The notes beneath the pieces are model-generated. The model worked only from the letters and a program-made list of their open reading frames with translations. It made no database searches and was not told the DNA's origin. Positions 17,462-26,109 of a stretch of DNA of 64,000 nucleotides are shown here, piece after piece. A program made the translations under genes and the position numbers. This DNA is from Sphaerisporangium sp039871875 (GTDB taxonomy: Bacteria; Actinomycetota; Actinomycetes; Streptosporangiales; Streptosporangiaceae): positions 11,787-75,786 of the forward strand of contig NZ_JBDPMD010000047.1 of NCBI RefSeq assembly GCF_039871875.1, read 5' to 3'. Within the stretch, counting starts at the first letter, position 1; each line of letters begins with the position of its first letter.

Positions 17462-18256
17462 TCACCCTCCGGTGCCGTGTGCGGGGGAGACGGTGAGCAG
17501 GGCCGGGCCGGTCGTGCCGGTGGCGCGCAGGGCCTCGGCGAAGACCTCCGTGGTCCATGTGGCCGTGTCGAGCGACCACTCGGCGGCGTGGCAGCGGAAG
17601 TGGTGCTCGTGGGTGAGGCCGGCGAGGTGGACGCCGCCCGCGAGCGGCCGGGCCAGGCCGCCGGTGGGGGCCGGAGGCGAGGGCTCGGCGGTCATCCGGC
17701 CGGAGGCGCGGTCCTCGGCGGCGATGGCGAGGATGTGGGGGTGGATGGGGGAGGTGGTGCGGGCGGAGACGGTCAGGGGGGTGGCGGCGGCGGGGTCGGC
17801 GAGGGCGTACCAGGGCTCGATGGAGGCGAGGTCGTGGCGGGCGTCCGGGGCCTCGTCCAGGGGGAGCAGGGTGTGGAGGCCGGTGAGGGTGACGTCGCCT
17901 ACGCGGGTGAGGGTGTCGGACAGGACGGTGGCCATCGGGAGGACGGGGAGGCGGTGGCCCTGGACGCCGGAGACGTCGGCCTGGAGCCAGGCGAGTTCGC
18001 GGACCCGGCCGTCCTGGTGCCAGTCGCCGCCGGCGTCGTTGTGACCCCATCGGGTCGCGGTGGGGCCGTGGCCGAAGGAGCTCCAGTCGTAGGCCGTGGA
18101 GCGTTTGACCACCAGGCTGAAGACGTCCTCCTCCAGGGTGCCCGGGTCGATCCACGGCTTGAGGCGCAGGACGCCGTGCACCCCCATGATCATGACGGCC
18201 GCCCGGACCGCCGGGCCCGGGTATCGTGCGGGGCGGGGGGCGCCGGGCTCTGCCAT
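17462..18256 (-). CDS. Conserved-looking cytoplasmic protein of unknown function
   Basis: About 264 residues if read from ATG 18256 (MAEPGAPRP); ATG 18265 and GTG 18277 are alternatives and none has a good ribosome site. There is no signal peptide or membrane helix. Distinct stretches are MIMGVHGVLRLKPWIDPGT, AYDWSSFGHGPTATRWGHND and LTHEHHFRCHAAEW. The protein is rich in His and Trp towards the C-terminus. I do not recognise the family. It is divergent from the TetR gene, about 75 bases away, so TetR could control it. Confidence 0.55.
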   Translation of the reverse strand: MAEPGAPRPARYPGPAVRAAVMIMGVHGVLRLKPWIDPGTLEEDVFSLVVKRSTAYDWSSFGHGPTATRWGHNDAGGDWHQDGRVRELAWLQADVSGVQGHRLPVLPMATVLSDTLTRVGDVTLTGLHTLLPLDEAPDARHDLASIEPWYALADPAAATPLTVSARTTSPIHPHILAIAAEDRASGRMTAEPSPPAPTGGLARPLAGGVHLAGLTHEHHFRCHAAEWSLDTATWTTEVFAEALRATGTTGPALLTVSPAHGTGG

Positions 18257-18295
18257 GGGCCGCATCGTGGCATCCACGGCGGCAGAACGCCCCTA

Positions 18296-18324
18296 TTGAC
18301 AGAGAAAATGAACGAATTTTTAAT
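18296..18324 (+). promoter_or_regulatory. Consensus sigma-70-type promoter for the TetR operon, leaderless
   Basis: TTGACA (18296-18301), a 17-base spacer and TTTAAT (18319-18324). This is a full -35 match and a 5/6 -10 match in a strikingly AT-rich island. The expected transcription start, 7-8 bases downstream, falls on ATG 18332, which has no ribosome site. The mRNA is therefore likely leaderless. Confidence 0.75.
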
Positions 18325-18331
18325 TTGTCCC

Positions 18332-18955
18332 ATGGGGCGCATCGCCGGAGTCACCGCCGCCGAGACCCGGGAACGGCTGCTGCGGGCGGCCGCCGGGGTG
18401 TTCGCCGAACGCGGGTACGACGGCACGCGGGTGGCGGACATCGCCGCGGCCGCGGGGGTGAGCAACGGGGCCCTGTACGCGCACTTCGGGTCGAAGGCGG
18501 AGCTGCTGGTCGCCTCGCTGCGGACGTACGGGCCGCAGCTCATGGCCACCCTGATCGCCGCCGCGCCGGACCGGTCGATCAACGACCTGCTGCTGGCCAT
18601 CGGCCGCTGGCTGCCGCGCCGCCGTGACCTGCACCGGCACCTCGTCGTGGAGGCGCTGGTCGCGTCCCGCCGGGACGAGGACGTCGCGGGGCCCATGCGC
18701 GACTACTTCGGCGAGCGCGCCGGGTGGCTCGCGGACCTGGTGCGCGCGGCGCAGGGGGGCGGCGAGATGGACCCGGGCGTGTCGCCGGAGGCACTGGCCC
18801 ACTTCTGCCTGCTGCTGGCGATGGGCAGCGCGCTCGTCACGCCGGACCTGCACACCGTCGACGACGCGGAGTGGTCCGCGTTGCTGACCCGCGTGGTGGG
18901 CGCCCTCGCCCCGCCGGCGGCGTCCCCGCACACAGAAGCGGAGCAACCGAAGTGA
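18332..18955 (+). CDS. TetR family transcriptional regulator
   Basis: A 207-residue repressor-type protein. The N-terminal HTH reads TRERLLRAAAGVFAERGYDG, then VADIAAAAGVSNGALYAHFGSKAELL (residues 9-60), and a helical ligand-binding domain follows. ATG 18332 coincides with the predicted transcription start of the upstream promoter. An in-frame ATG at 18308 would lie inside the promoter spacer and is rejected. The stop overlaps the ferredoxin start (GTGA, 18952-18955), so the TetR, ferredoxin and P450 genes form one operon. TetR probably autoregulates it and may control the divergent gene. Confidence 0.87.
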   Translation: MGRIAGVTAAETRERLLRAAAGVFAERGYDGTRVADIAAAAGVSNGALYAHFGSKAELLVASLRTYGPQLMATLIAAAPDRSINDLLLAIGRWLPRRRDLHRHLVVEALVASRRDEDVAGPMRDYFGERAGWLADLVRAAQGGGEMDPGVSPEALAHFCLLLAMGSALVTPDLHTVDDAEWSALLTRVVGALAPPAASPHTEAEQPK

Positions 18956-19143
18956 AGGTACGCATCGATCCCCAGCGCTGCCAGGGGCACGGCCGCTGCT
19001 ACGAACTGGCGCCGGAGCTGTTCGGCGACGACGAGGAAGGCTACGGGCAGGTCACCGGCGACGGCGTCGTCCCTCGGGACGAGGAGCAGACGGCGCGGCG
19101 GGTGGTCGCCAACTGCCCGGAACGAGCGATCGAGATCCTCTAG
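18952..19143 (+). CDS. Small [3Fe-4S] ferredoxin, P450 redox partner
   Basis: A 63-residue ferredoxin with cluster ligands in CQGHGRC (residues 10-16; CxxHxxC, His in place of the fourth Cys) and in NCPE near the C-terminus. This ligand set is typical of ferredoxins that feed electrons to bacterial P450s. It starts at GTG 18952 behind GGAG and overlaps the TetR stop by four bases. The P450 start is 12 bases after its stop. No ferredoxin reductase is in the window. Confidence 0.88.
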   Translation: MKVRIDPQRCQGHGRCYELAPELFGDDEEGYGQVTGDGVVPRDEEQTARRVVANCPERAIEIL

Positions 19144-19154
19144 GAAGTGTGACT

Positions 19155-20423
19155 ATGACCGTGGACGACCGCTTCAGCGGGCCGGTGGACATCCTGCGCG
19201 ACCCGTACCAGGGCACGCGCAACGAGATCATCACCGGCCCGGTGTCGGACTGGGCGACCGACTTCTCCCACACCGAGCCCGAGTGGGCCGCCGACCCGTA
19301 CGCCATCCAGGACGACCTGCGCGGGCGCTGCCCCATCGCGCGCACCGAGCGGTTCGGCGGCGCGTGGCTGCCGACCCGCTACGCGGACGTCGCGGACATC
19401 GCGTACGACACCGACCACTTTTCCTCGCGGTCCATCATCGTGGGCAACTTCCGGCCGCCGCGCGACACCGCCCCCATCGGCGGCGTCCCGCCGATCTCGT
19501 CCGACCCGCCGTTCCACCACGACGCGCGCAAGCTGCTGCTGCCGGCGTTCACCAAGGGCGCGATCGCCCGGCACGAGGAGCCGACGCGGGCGTACTGCCA
19601 CTCGCTCGCCGACGCGCTGGAGGGGCAGGACGTCGTGGACGCCGCCCGCGACTACGCCCAGCACATCCCGATGCGGGTCATCGCCGACATGCTCGGCTTC
19701 CCGCCCGAGGACGGCCCCCGGTTCCGGGAGTTCGTGGACGACGCCCTGGAAGGCGTCAACCTGCCGCCCGACGACCGCAGGGCCCGCATGGGCGTGCTGT
19801 TCGACTACCTGCTCGACCAGGTCCGCGACCACGTGGAGCGGCCGCGCGACGACCTCACGACGTACCTCGTCAACGTCGAGCTGTACGGCCGCAAGCTCGA
19901 ACCGGCCCACGTGGCGGGCACCATGGCCCTGCTGCTCGTCGCCGGCATCGACACCACCTGGAGCGCCATCGGGGCGTCCCTGTGGCACCTGGCCAAGACC
20001 CCCGCCGACCGCGAACGCCTCGTCGCCGAGCCGGAACTGCTGCCCACCGCGATGGAGGAGCTGCTGCGCGCCTACGCCCCCGTCACGATGGCGCGCCTGG
20101 TGAAGGAGGACATGCACTGGCAGGGCGTCGACATGAAGGCCGACGACTGGGTCCTGTTGTCCTTCCCCGCCGCCAACCGCGACCCGGCGCAGTTCGACCG
20201 CGCGGGCGAGGTCGTCATCGACCGCGAGATCAACCGCCACGCCGCCTTCGGCCTCGGCATCCACCGCTGCGTCGGCTCCCACCTGGCCCGCATGGAACTC
20301 CGCGTCGCCCTGGAGGTCTGGCTCCAGCGCTTCCCGTCCTTCACCCTCGCCGACCCGTCCGCCGTCACCTGGGCCACCGGCCAGGTCCGCGGCCCCCGCA
20401 CCCTCCCCATCCGCATCGGCTGA
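19155..20423 (+). CDS. Cytochrome P450
   Basis: A 422-residue class I P450. The heme loop is FGLGIHRCVGSHLARMEL with Cys372, the I-helix motif VAGIDTTWSAI carries the acid-Thr pair, and ExxR is in MEELLR. The N-terminus (ILRDPYQG, DWATDFSHTEPEWAADPY) resembles CYPs of the CYP105/107-like actinomycete group, although I cannot place the family. ATG 19155 lies 7 bases after GGAAG. The tight TetR-ferredoxin-P450 arrangement points to inducible oxidation or detoxification of a hydrophobic compound. Confidence 0.9.
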   Translation: MTVDDRFSGPVDILRDPYQGTRNEIITGPVSDWATDFSHTEPEWAADPYAIQDDLRGRCPIARTERFGGAWLPTRYADVADIAYDTDHFSSRSIIVGNFRPPRDTAPIGGVPPISSDPPFHHDARKLLLPAFTKGAIARHEEPTRAYCHSLADALEGQDVVDAARDYAQHIPMRVIADMLGFPPEDGPRFREFVDDALEGVNLPPDDRRARMGVLFDYLLDQVRDHVERPRDDLTTYLVNVELYGRKLEPAHVAGTMALLLVAGIDTTWSAIGASLWHLAKTPADRERLVAEPELLPTAMEELLRAYAPVTMARLVKEDMHWQGVDMKADDWVLLSFPAANRDPAQFDRAGEVVIDREINRHAAFGLGIHRCVGSHLARMELRVALEVWLQRFPSFTLADPSAVTWATGQVRGPRTLPIRIG

Positions 20424-20488
20424 CCGCGGCGCTTGCCCGTGGGGCGTGAACGTCTGTCGCTGCGACGCCTGGCATCGGGGCCGTGGAC

Positions 20489-20917
20489 TCATTCCCGTCG
20501 GAAGCGGGACGCGCCGTCCGGGGACGTCAGGGTGAGGACGTCGCCGGCGACGGCCCAGGTGTACGTGCGCGGCGGCCGGCGGGGGGTGCTCCGGACGCTG
20601 GGTTCGACGGGGTCCTTCGGGTCGGTGCGGGTCAGGATCGAGGTGCGGGGGGTGAACGTGACGCGGGTGCCGGAGACGCTGAAGCCGCCTGCTTCCTGCA
20701 GGGTGTAGCGGAGGCTGCCGTCCGGCATGATCGCGTTGTACCGGTACCGGCCGTCGGCGAGCAGGTCGTAGCTGAACGCGTTGCCCCGTTCGGTGATCAT
20801 CAGCCAGGCGCCGATCAGCGGCTCCGGCACAGGGGGTGGCGGCTCCGGCCCGCCGCACGCCGCGGCGAGGCTGAAGGTGGCGGCCGCGGCGAGCGGCATC
20901 ACGTGGCGGTGACGCAC
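20489..20917 (-). CDS. Small secreted lipoprotein of unknown function
   Basis: About 142 residues, starting at GTG 20917 with AAGGAG 7 bases upstream. The signal peptide ends in the lipobox LAAACGG, so Cys23 should be lipidated. A Pro-rich linker is followed by a compact beta-rich domain (IGAWLMITERGNAFSYDLL, YRYNAIMPDG, TFTPRTSILTRTD, YTWAVAGDVLTLTSPDG). The last part has the look of a lipocalin- or META-like beta domain that tests for a folded state, but I cannot assign a family. It lies 23 bases after the membrane protein gene and is probably co-transcribed with it. Confidence 0.65.
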   Translation of the reverse strand: MRHRHVMPLAAAATFSLAAACGGPEPPPPVPEPLIGAWLMITERGNAFSYDLLADGRYRYNAIMPDGSLRYTLQEAGGFSVSGTRVTFTPRTSILTRTDPKDPVEPSVRSTPRRPPRTYTWAVAGDVLTLTSPDGASRFRRE

Positions 20918-20940
20918 GGGGGCGCTCCTTCCCGGTGGTG

Positions 20941-22476
20941 TCACGTGAAGGCCAGGACGGCGAGGACGGCGGCGGCCGTGCCCAGGGTCCCCCCGGCGAG
21001 CCCCAGCGGGCGGCGGAGGCGGCGGGCCCAGGACGCGCGGGCGATCTCGGCGCAGATGCCGGCGAGGCTGAGCAGGAGGATGACGACGACGAGCCGGTCC
21101 GAGCGGGTCCCCGCGGCCTCGGCACGCAGGACGGCGCTGTCGTGCTCCCGTTGCACCGCCTGCTGCTCGGGACCGATACCGCCCACGACGAGGCGGGTGG
21201 TGGCGTCCATGCCGTCCCGGTCCGCCGGACGCGCGCTCATGGCCACGGTCAGCAGGCCGATCCGCCTGGCCGTGGCCCGGTCCGCCGCCGCGCGGGCCCG
21301 GGCGGCCGTGCGCGTCGCCGGGCCGGCCCGGCGGGCGGCGCGGGAGAGCGCGTCGCCGCGGTGACCGGTCATCAGGGCGATCTGCGTCCCGTTGGTCTCG
21401 AACGCCTTGCGCGTCACGTGGCCGATCGCGGCCGTGGACAGCAGCGAGGCGTCGCGCGCGGCCACGCCGAGCGCGCGGCTCTCGCCGGTGCCCGCCTGGA
21501 TCTGCAGCGCGGTGGCCACCGTCACGAGCACGCCGAGCAGCACGGCCCACGGCGGGACCCACCACCGCCCCGCCTTCTCCTCCGGAGCGGCCGGCGGCAC
21601 ACCGGGCGGCACGGCCGGCACCACGGCCTGCTCGGCGTTCCCGCCGTTCTCTCCTGGCCGGGGCGCGGCGCCGGTCCTCAGCCCTGGCCGGCCTCGGAGC
21701 AGGAACCCCGCGGCCAGCCCGCCCACCGTCAACAGGAACGCGGGCACCGGCGGGACACGCCACGTCCGCCGGCCCGCGGACGTGGCCACGAGGACGACCG
21801 CCAGCACGAGGCCCGCCGCACGCCGGCCTCCCGGCCGCCGGACCTCGTGGGAACCGTACGGGCCGGTCCCCGGCTCCCAGGGGGCCTCCGGGGACACGGC
21901 GCCGTTCCCGGTGGCGGCCTTCTGCGCCAGGAGCACACCCAGCAGCACGAGCACCGCTCCACCGATCATGGTCTGCCCGGCCGGCCCCACCACGCGGCCC
22001 GACCGGTCGCCGGCCGCGAACGCCCCCGCGGTGGCCTTGGCGGCCCCGAGGTTCCCGGCCTGCAGGTCGGCGAGCCGCCTGCCGACCCGCGGCGCGGTGT
22101 GACCGCCGTACCGGGGATCGGTGAGCAGCGGGTTCACCGGCGGAATCGTGTACCCGTAGTTCTCCAGGTACTCGCGCGCTGTGGCGCGTTCCGCCGCCGC
22201 CTCGGCCCGCACGACCCTGCCGCCCCGCGCGGCCCGCCGCGACAGCTCCTCCGCCCGGATCACCGCGGTCCAGACCTGCAGTGCCTGCGGCGCCTCGTCC
22301 AGGTACACCGCCCGCACGTTCTCCAGCGTTCTCCCGGTGTAGCGGACCTGGGCCCTGACCCCCTCCTGCCAGGAGCCGTTGGCCCGCGCCGCCTCCTGTG
22401 CCGCGACCCAGCTCGCCACGGCCACCAGTACCGCGCCGGTGCCTATGACGATGCGCGCCGCCCAGCGTAAGAGCAC
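20941..22476 (-). CDS. Multi-pass membrane protein of unknown function
   Basis: A 511-residue protein with an N-terminal helix (WAARIVIGTGAVLVAVASWV) and an extracytoplasmic, Ala/Arg-rich helical stretch. Two to three central helices (GAVLVLLGVLLA, AAGLVLAVVLVA, FLLTVGGLAAGFLL), a Pro-rich linker and a helix (WAVLLGVLVTVATAL) come next. A second helical stretch and C-terminal helices (LVVVILLLSLAGI and AAAVLAVLAF) end the protein. The two halves look like an internal duplication of helix plus soluble domain plus helix. The GTG 22476 start lacks a clear ribosome site. Codon 3 is TTA, rare in such genomes and a bldA-dependence marker in Streptomyces. I do not recognise the family. Confidence 0.6.
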   Translation of the reverse strand: MLLRWAARIVIGTGAVLVAVASWVAAQEAARANGSWQEGVRAQVRYTGRTLENVRAVYLDEAPQALQVWTAVIRAEELSRRAARGGRVVRAEAAAERATAREYLENYGYTIPPVNPLLTDPRYGGHTAPRVGRRLADLQAGNLGAAKATAGAFAAGDRSGRVVGPAGQTMIGGAVLVLLGVLLAQKAATGNGAVSPEAPWEPGTGPYGSHEVRRPGGRRAAGLVLAVVLVATSAGRRTWRVPPVPAFLLTVGGLAAGFLLRGRPGLRTGAAPRPGENGGNAEQAVVPAVPPGVPPAAPEEKAGRWWVPPWAVLLGVLVTVATALQIQAGTGESRALGVAARDASLLSTAAIGHVTRKAFETNGTQIALMTGHRGDALSRAARRAGPATRTAARARAAADRATARRIGLLTVAMSARPADRDGMDATTRLVVGGIGPEQQAVQREHDSAVLRAEAAGTRSDRLVVVILLLSLAGICAEIARASWARRLRRPLGLAGGTLGTAAAVLAVLAFT

Positions 22477-22543
22477 ATTTCAGGCTACGGCCGGAAGGTG
22501 GGAAGCAGGCGGGAAAAGTTAATTCTCTGCCTCACGGGCATGA

Positions 22544-23638
22544 GTGACCCCTGTGACCGGGCCGATCGTCGTGGACAGGGCGCGCTGGCTGGGCTACCGG
22601 TGGCGCGAGCACGGCCTCGGCGGCCGGTGCGGCGACGCCGCGCTGGACCGCCTGCTGACGCTGGGCTTCCAGGACACCCGGCAGGTCGGGGCGGTGCAGG
22701 CGCTGGCCCAGCGCACCACGAAGGTCGACGGCACCGGCGTCGCGGACGCGGTCTCCGCGGACGGCCCGCTGGTCGCCCTGTGGTCGGTCCGGGTGGCGCC
22801 CCACGCCTACCGGCCGGGCCGGCTGGACTTCGTGCGCGACGCCCTGGCGCCGCGGGACGCCGACGAGGGCGGCCCCGCCCACGTGGAGGCGGTCGAGGAG
22901 GTGGCGGCCGCGCTGGGTGCGGTCGTGCGCGCCCCCATGCCGAAGGGCGAAGCGAGCGGCGAGGTCACCGGGCGGGTGCGGCCGGCTCTGGTGGAGTGGT
23001 GCCCGAGGTGCGAGGCCCGGCACGTTCCCGACAGGCTGTTCCGCGAGGCCGGACGCCAGGCCCGCCTCGTGCTCGACCCGGACCGGCGGCCGGGCACCGT
23101 CCTGCGTCCGCCACCGGACCACCCGCAGGAGAAGGTGGACCGTCCGCGCCTGGCGCTGCTGACGACGTACCTCCGGGTGAACGGCCCGGTGAGCAGGCCG
23201 GTGTACCGCGACTGGCTCGGCGGCGCCGCGGCGGTGGCGGACCTGTGGAAGGACCTCGGCGACCTGGTGCGCGTCGAGATCGACGGCCACCGCTACGACC
23301 TCCCCGAGGAGCTGCTGGACCCGCTGCGCGCCGCCCCCGGCGCCACCGGCGTGGCCCTCGTCCCGCCCAACGACCCCTACGTGCGCCAGACCGACCGCAC
23401 CCTGCTCGTCCCCGACAGGGAACGCCGCCAGGAGGCGCTGCGTGCCCTGTCCGGACCGGGAACGCTCCTGGTGGACGGCGAGGTGGCCGGAACCTGGCGC
23501 TACCGCCGCGGCAGGCACGAGGTCGCCGTCACCGCGTTCGAGCGCGTGACGCCCGCGAGGCGCGCGGAGGCGGAGAGGAACGCGGAGCTCGTCGTGGGGG
23601 TCCTCGGGGACGACCGGCCGAAGGTGACCTGGGACTGA
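22544..23638 (+). CDS. Winged-helix DNA-binding protein, AlkZ-like (PF06224-type) family
   Basis: About 364 residues matching the common actinomycete winged-helix family related to AlkZ/YcaQ DNA glycosylases. It shows LTLGFQDTRQVGAVQALAQ near residue 40, corresponding to the GVQDTP block of the family, ALWSVRVAPHAYR near 80, and RLALLTTYLRVNGPVSRPVYRDWLGG in the winged-helix part. C-terminal blocks are LVPPNDPYVRQTDRTLLV and VDGEVAGTWRYRR. AlkZ members excise bulky lesions or unhook crosslinks and often protect producers of DNA-damaging metabolites. Whether this protein is catalytic is not clear from the sequence. The start is GTG 22544 or 22553. Confidence 0.72.
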   Translation: MTPVTGPIVVDRARWLGYRWREHGLGGRCGDAALDRLLTLGFQDTRQVGAVQALAQRTTKVDGTGVADAVSADGPLVALWSVRVAPHAYRPGRLDFVRDALAPRDADEGGPAHVEAVEEVAAALGAVVRAPMPKGEASGEVTGRVRPALVEWCPRCEARHVPDRLFREAGRQARLVLDPDRRPGTVLRPPPDHPQEKVDRPRLALLTTYLRVNGPVSRPVYRDWLGGAAAVADLWKDLGDLVRVEIDGHRYDLPEELLDPLRAAPGATGVALVPPNDPYVRQTDRTLLVPDRERRQEALRALSGPGTLLVDGEVAGTWRYRRGRHEVAVTAFERVTPARRAEAERNAELVVGVLGDDRPKVTWD

Positions 23639-23798
23639 TCTGCCTCCAGAACGCACCTTACTTCGTAAAGGCGGTCGGCCGGTCCGCGCCTCAGTGGCCG
23701 GCAGCGCGTCTGGTTTGCGCCTTCTTTAGACCTATATGAGTTACTTTCACCACCTTCGAGGCATCAGACCATGGTCACCGCAGGCCCAGGGGGCGGGA

Positions 23799-24659
23799 AT
23801 GATCAGAAGGTTGGCGGCGCTCGGCATGGTCGTCGCGACGGCGTGGGCACCGCCCCTGCCAGGCGCGGAGGCGGACACCACGCCGGGAGCACGATCCGCC
23901 CTCGCGAGCCGGGCCTCCGCCCCGTGCCCCCCGCCGGGGTCGTCCGAGCCGACGGTGGTGCTGGTCCACGGGGCCTGGGCCGGCACCTCGAGCTGGGACG
24001 GCGAACTGGACGCCCTGCGCCGCGCCGGCCACGCCGCGCGGGCCGTGGCGAATCCGCTCCGCGGCCTGACCGGGGACGCCAGGACCGTCGCCGACTTCCT
24101 GAAGACCCTGTGCGGCCCGATCGTCCTCGTCGGGCACTCCTACGGCGGCTCGGTGATCACCAACGCCGCGGCGGACGTCCCGGCCGTCAAGGCCCTGGTG
24201 TACGTCGACGCCGCGGCCCCCGACGTCGGAGAGACCACCGGCGCCCTCAGCGGACGGGACTCCGCCCTCGCCGCGCCCCCCTCCTCCCTCTACGACAGGG
24301 TCCCCTACCCGCAAGCCCCGGCCGGCGCCGCCGACCTGTACCTCAAACAGGACGTCTTCCTCCGCTCCTTCGCCTCCGACCTCCCGAAGGACACCGCCGT
24401 ACGCCTGTGGGCCTCCCAGCGTCCCGCCTCGACCAGCGCGTTCACGACCCCGTCGGCGTCGGCCGCCTGGAGGAAGATCCCCTCCTGGTACTTCATCAGC
24501 ACCGGCGACCGCGTCATCACCCCCGCCTCGAAGGTGTCCATGGCCCGGCGCGCCCACTCGCGCGTCACCCGTTTCCCCGGCGGCTCCCACCTGACCCTGA
24601 TCTCCCACCCCGGCGCGGTCACCTCGGTGATCGAATCGGCGATCGCCTCCGTCCGCTAG
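23799..24659 (+). CDS. Secreted alpha/beta hydrolase
   Basis: About 286 residues from ATG 23799 (MIRRLAALGMVVATAWA, a Sec signal peptide) behind GGCGGG. The hydrolase core shows VVLVHGAWAGTSSW (oxyanion loop), nucleophile motif GHSYGGS, acid STGDRVI and catalytic His in GGSHLTLISHP. This matches the AB_hydrolase_6-like esterase group (EstC/methylesterase-like). The substrate is unknown. It is separated from the siderophore locus by other operons, so a role in siderophore hydrolysis is only a remote option. Confidence 0.8.
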   Translation: MIRRLAALGMVVATAWAPPLPGAEADTTPGARSALASRASAPCPPPGSSEPTVVLVHGAWAGTSSWDGELDALRRAGHAARAVANPLRGLTGDARTVADFLKTLCGPIVLVGHSYGGSVITNAAADVPAVKALVYVDAAAPDVGETTGALSGRDSALAAPPSSLYDRVPYPQAPAGAADLYLKQDVFLRSFASDLPKDTAVRLWASQRPASTSAFTTPSASAAWRKIPSWYFISTGDRVITPASKVSMARRAHSRVTRFPGGSHLTLISHPGAVTSVIESAIASVR

Positions 24660-24794
24660 CCGGCCGGTGTCTGTCATGTTCCGGTGGCGGATGGTCGAGC
24701 ACGGAGCATGGACGTGCCCGCGCTGGAAGGAGCGGCGGTCGCCATCGTCCACCCGGGACTCGCCGGAGCGCGGCGGTCACCTCCCCAACCGGAG

Positions 24795-24825
24795 AAAGGC
24801 CGGTGGCGGGAAGCCACCGGCCTTT
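24795..24825. terminator. Bidirectional hairpin terminator
   Basis: A perfect 13-bp stem AAAGGCCGGTGGC (24795-24807), loop GGGAA, and GCCACCGGCCTTT (24813-24825). The terminal A and T runs act as short U-tracts on both strands. It lies between the convergent hydrolase gene and the sugar ABC operon, 10 bases from the permease stop. Confidence 0.88.
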
Positions 24826-24835
24826 CCCTGCCAGG

Positions 24836-26104
24836 TCAGCGGGCGGCGGTGCCCGAGCGGCGCTTGGTCCAGATGTCGAAGGCGACGGCGGCCAGCAGGA
24901 CGATGCCCTTGACCAGCATGACGCGTTCGCTGGGGGAGCCGATGAGGCTCATGCCGTTGTTGATGACGCCCATGATGAGGCCGCCGGTTATCGCGCCCAC
25001 CACTTTGCCGACGCCGCCCTGGACGGCGGCGCCGCCGATGAAGGCGGCGGCGATGGCGTCCAGTTCGAAGCTGCCGCCCGCGGTGGGGCCGGCCTGGTTG
25101 AGGCGGCCGGCGAAGATGATGCCGGCCATGGCGGCGAGCACACCCATGTTGACGAAGATCCAGAAGACGACCGACTTGACGCGGACGCCGGACAGGACCG
25201 CCGCCTGGAGGTTGCCGCCCACCGCGTAGATGCGGCGGCCGAAGACCGAGCGGTTGGCGAGCAGGGAGTAGCCGAGCACCAGGACGGCCAGCAGGACCAG
25301 GACCCAGGGGAGGTTCTTGAAGCGCGCGAGCTGCACGACGAGGAACAGGATGACGGCGGCGCCGACGGCCAGCTTCAGCACGAAGGCGGGGAACGGGTCG
25401 ACGGTCTGCCCGTAGCTGAGGCGCGCCGAGCGGGCACGCCACTGGGCGGCGGACATGCCGGCCACGGCGATCAGGCCGACCAGCAGGCTGAACAGGTCGG
25501 CGCCGCCGAGGGGGCCGAGGCCGATGTTGCCGAGGTAGCCGTCGGTGAAGCCGTTGGACAGCGTGCGGACGGCGTCGGGGAACGGGCCGATGCCCTGGTT
25601 GCCGAGCACCGTGAGGGTGAGGGCGCGGAACAGCAGCATGCCGGCCAGCGTGACGATGAACGACGGGATGCCGAAGTACGCGATCCAGAACCCCTGCCAG
25701 GCGCCGATGAGGCCGCCGACGAACAGGGTGACCAGCAGCGCGGCGGGCCACGGCACGCCGTAGTTCACCATCAGGACGGCCGACACCGCGCCGGTGACCG
25801 CGACCACCGACCCCACCGACAGGTCGATGTGCCCGGCGATGATGATCAGGATCATCCCGACCGCGAGGATCAGGATGTAGGAGTTCTGCACGATGATGTT
25901 GGAGATGTTCTGCGGTTGCAGCAGGGCTCCGTCGGTGAGCACGGAGAACAGCACCACGATCAGCGCGAACGCGATGTAGATGCCGCTCTGCCGCACGTTG
26001 ATCGAGAAGCCGCCGAACCCCATGCGGCGCGGCGGTCGTACCTCGCCCTGTCCGCCGCCGTCCTGCGGCCCCACCGCGACGCCCGTTGGCGAGACGCTGC
26101 TCAT
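24836..26104 (-). CDS. gguB: Monosaccharide ABC transporter permease (GguB/MmsB type)
   Basis: A 422-residue inner membrane permease of the ribose/xylose (BPD_transp_2) family. It has about 10-12 hydrophobic helices and the signature block AGHIDLSVGSVVAVTGAVSA near residue 90. An EAA-like cytoplasmic stretch is VYAVGGN-like (RRIYAVGGNLQAAVLSGV). The long length and block order match the GguB/MmsB partner of ChvE-type binding proteins for xylose, arabinose, glucose or galactose. It starts at ATG 26104, 5 bases after the ATPase stop. It is the last gene of the operon and ends next to a terminator. Confidence 0.88.
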   Translation of the reverse strand: MSSVSPTGVAVGPQDGGGQGEVRPPRRMGFGGFSINVRQSGIYIAFALIVVLFSVLTDGALLQPQNISNIIVQNSYILILAVGMILIIIAGHIDLSVGSVVAVTGAVSAVLMVNYGVPWPAALLVTLFVGGLIGAWQGFWIAYFGIPSFIVTLAGMLLFRALTLTVLGNQGIGPFPDAVRTLSNGFTDGYLGNIGLGPLGGADLFSLLVGLIAVAGMSAAQWRARSARLSYGQTVDPFPAFVLKLAVGAAVILFLVVQLARFKNLPWVLVLLAVLVLGYSLLANRSVFGRRIYAVGGNLQAAVLSGVRVKSVVFWIFVNMGVLAAMAGIIFAGRLNQAGPTAGGSFELDAIAAAFIGGAAVQGGVGKVVGAITGGLIMGVINNGMSLIGSPSERVMLVKGIVLLAAVAFDIWTKRRSGTAAR

Positions 26105-26109
26105 CGGGA

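Noticed and set aside
18308..18310. ATG as the TetR start
   Set aside because: It is in the spacer between the -35 and -10 boxes, and the added residues (MNEFLICP) do not belong to the TetR fold.
23640..23798. AT-richer stretch with CTTACTTCGTAAAG and TATATG before the hydrolase gene
   Set aside because: The box arrangement does not give a promoter with acceptable spacing, and the inverted repeat is imperfect. I make no call.
23799..24659. Secreted hydrolase as the NRPS release or siderophore esterase
   Set aside because: It carries a signal peptide, sits far from the locus behind other operons, and has no iron box.
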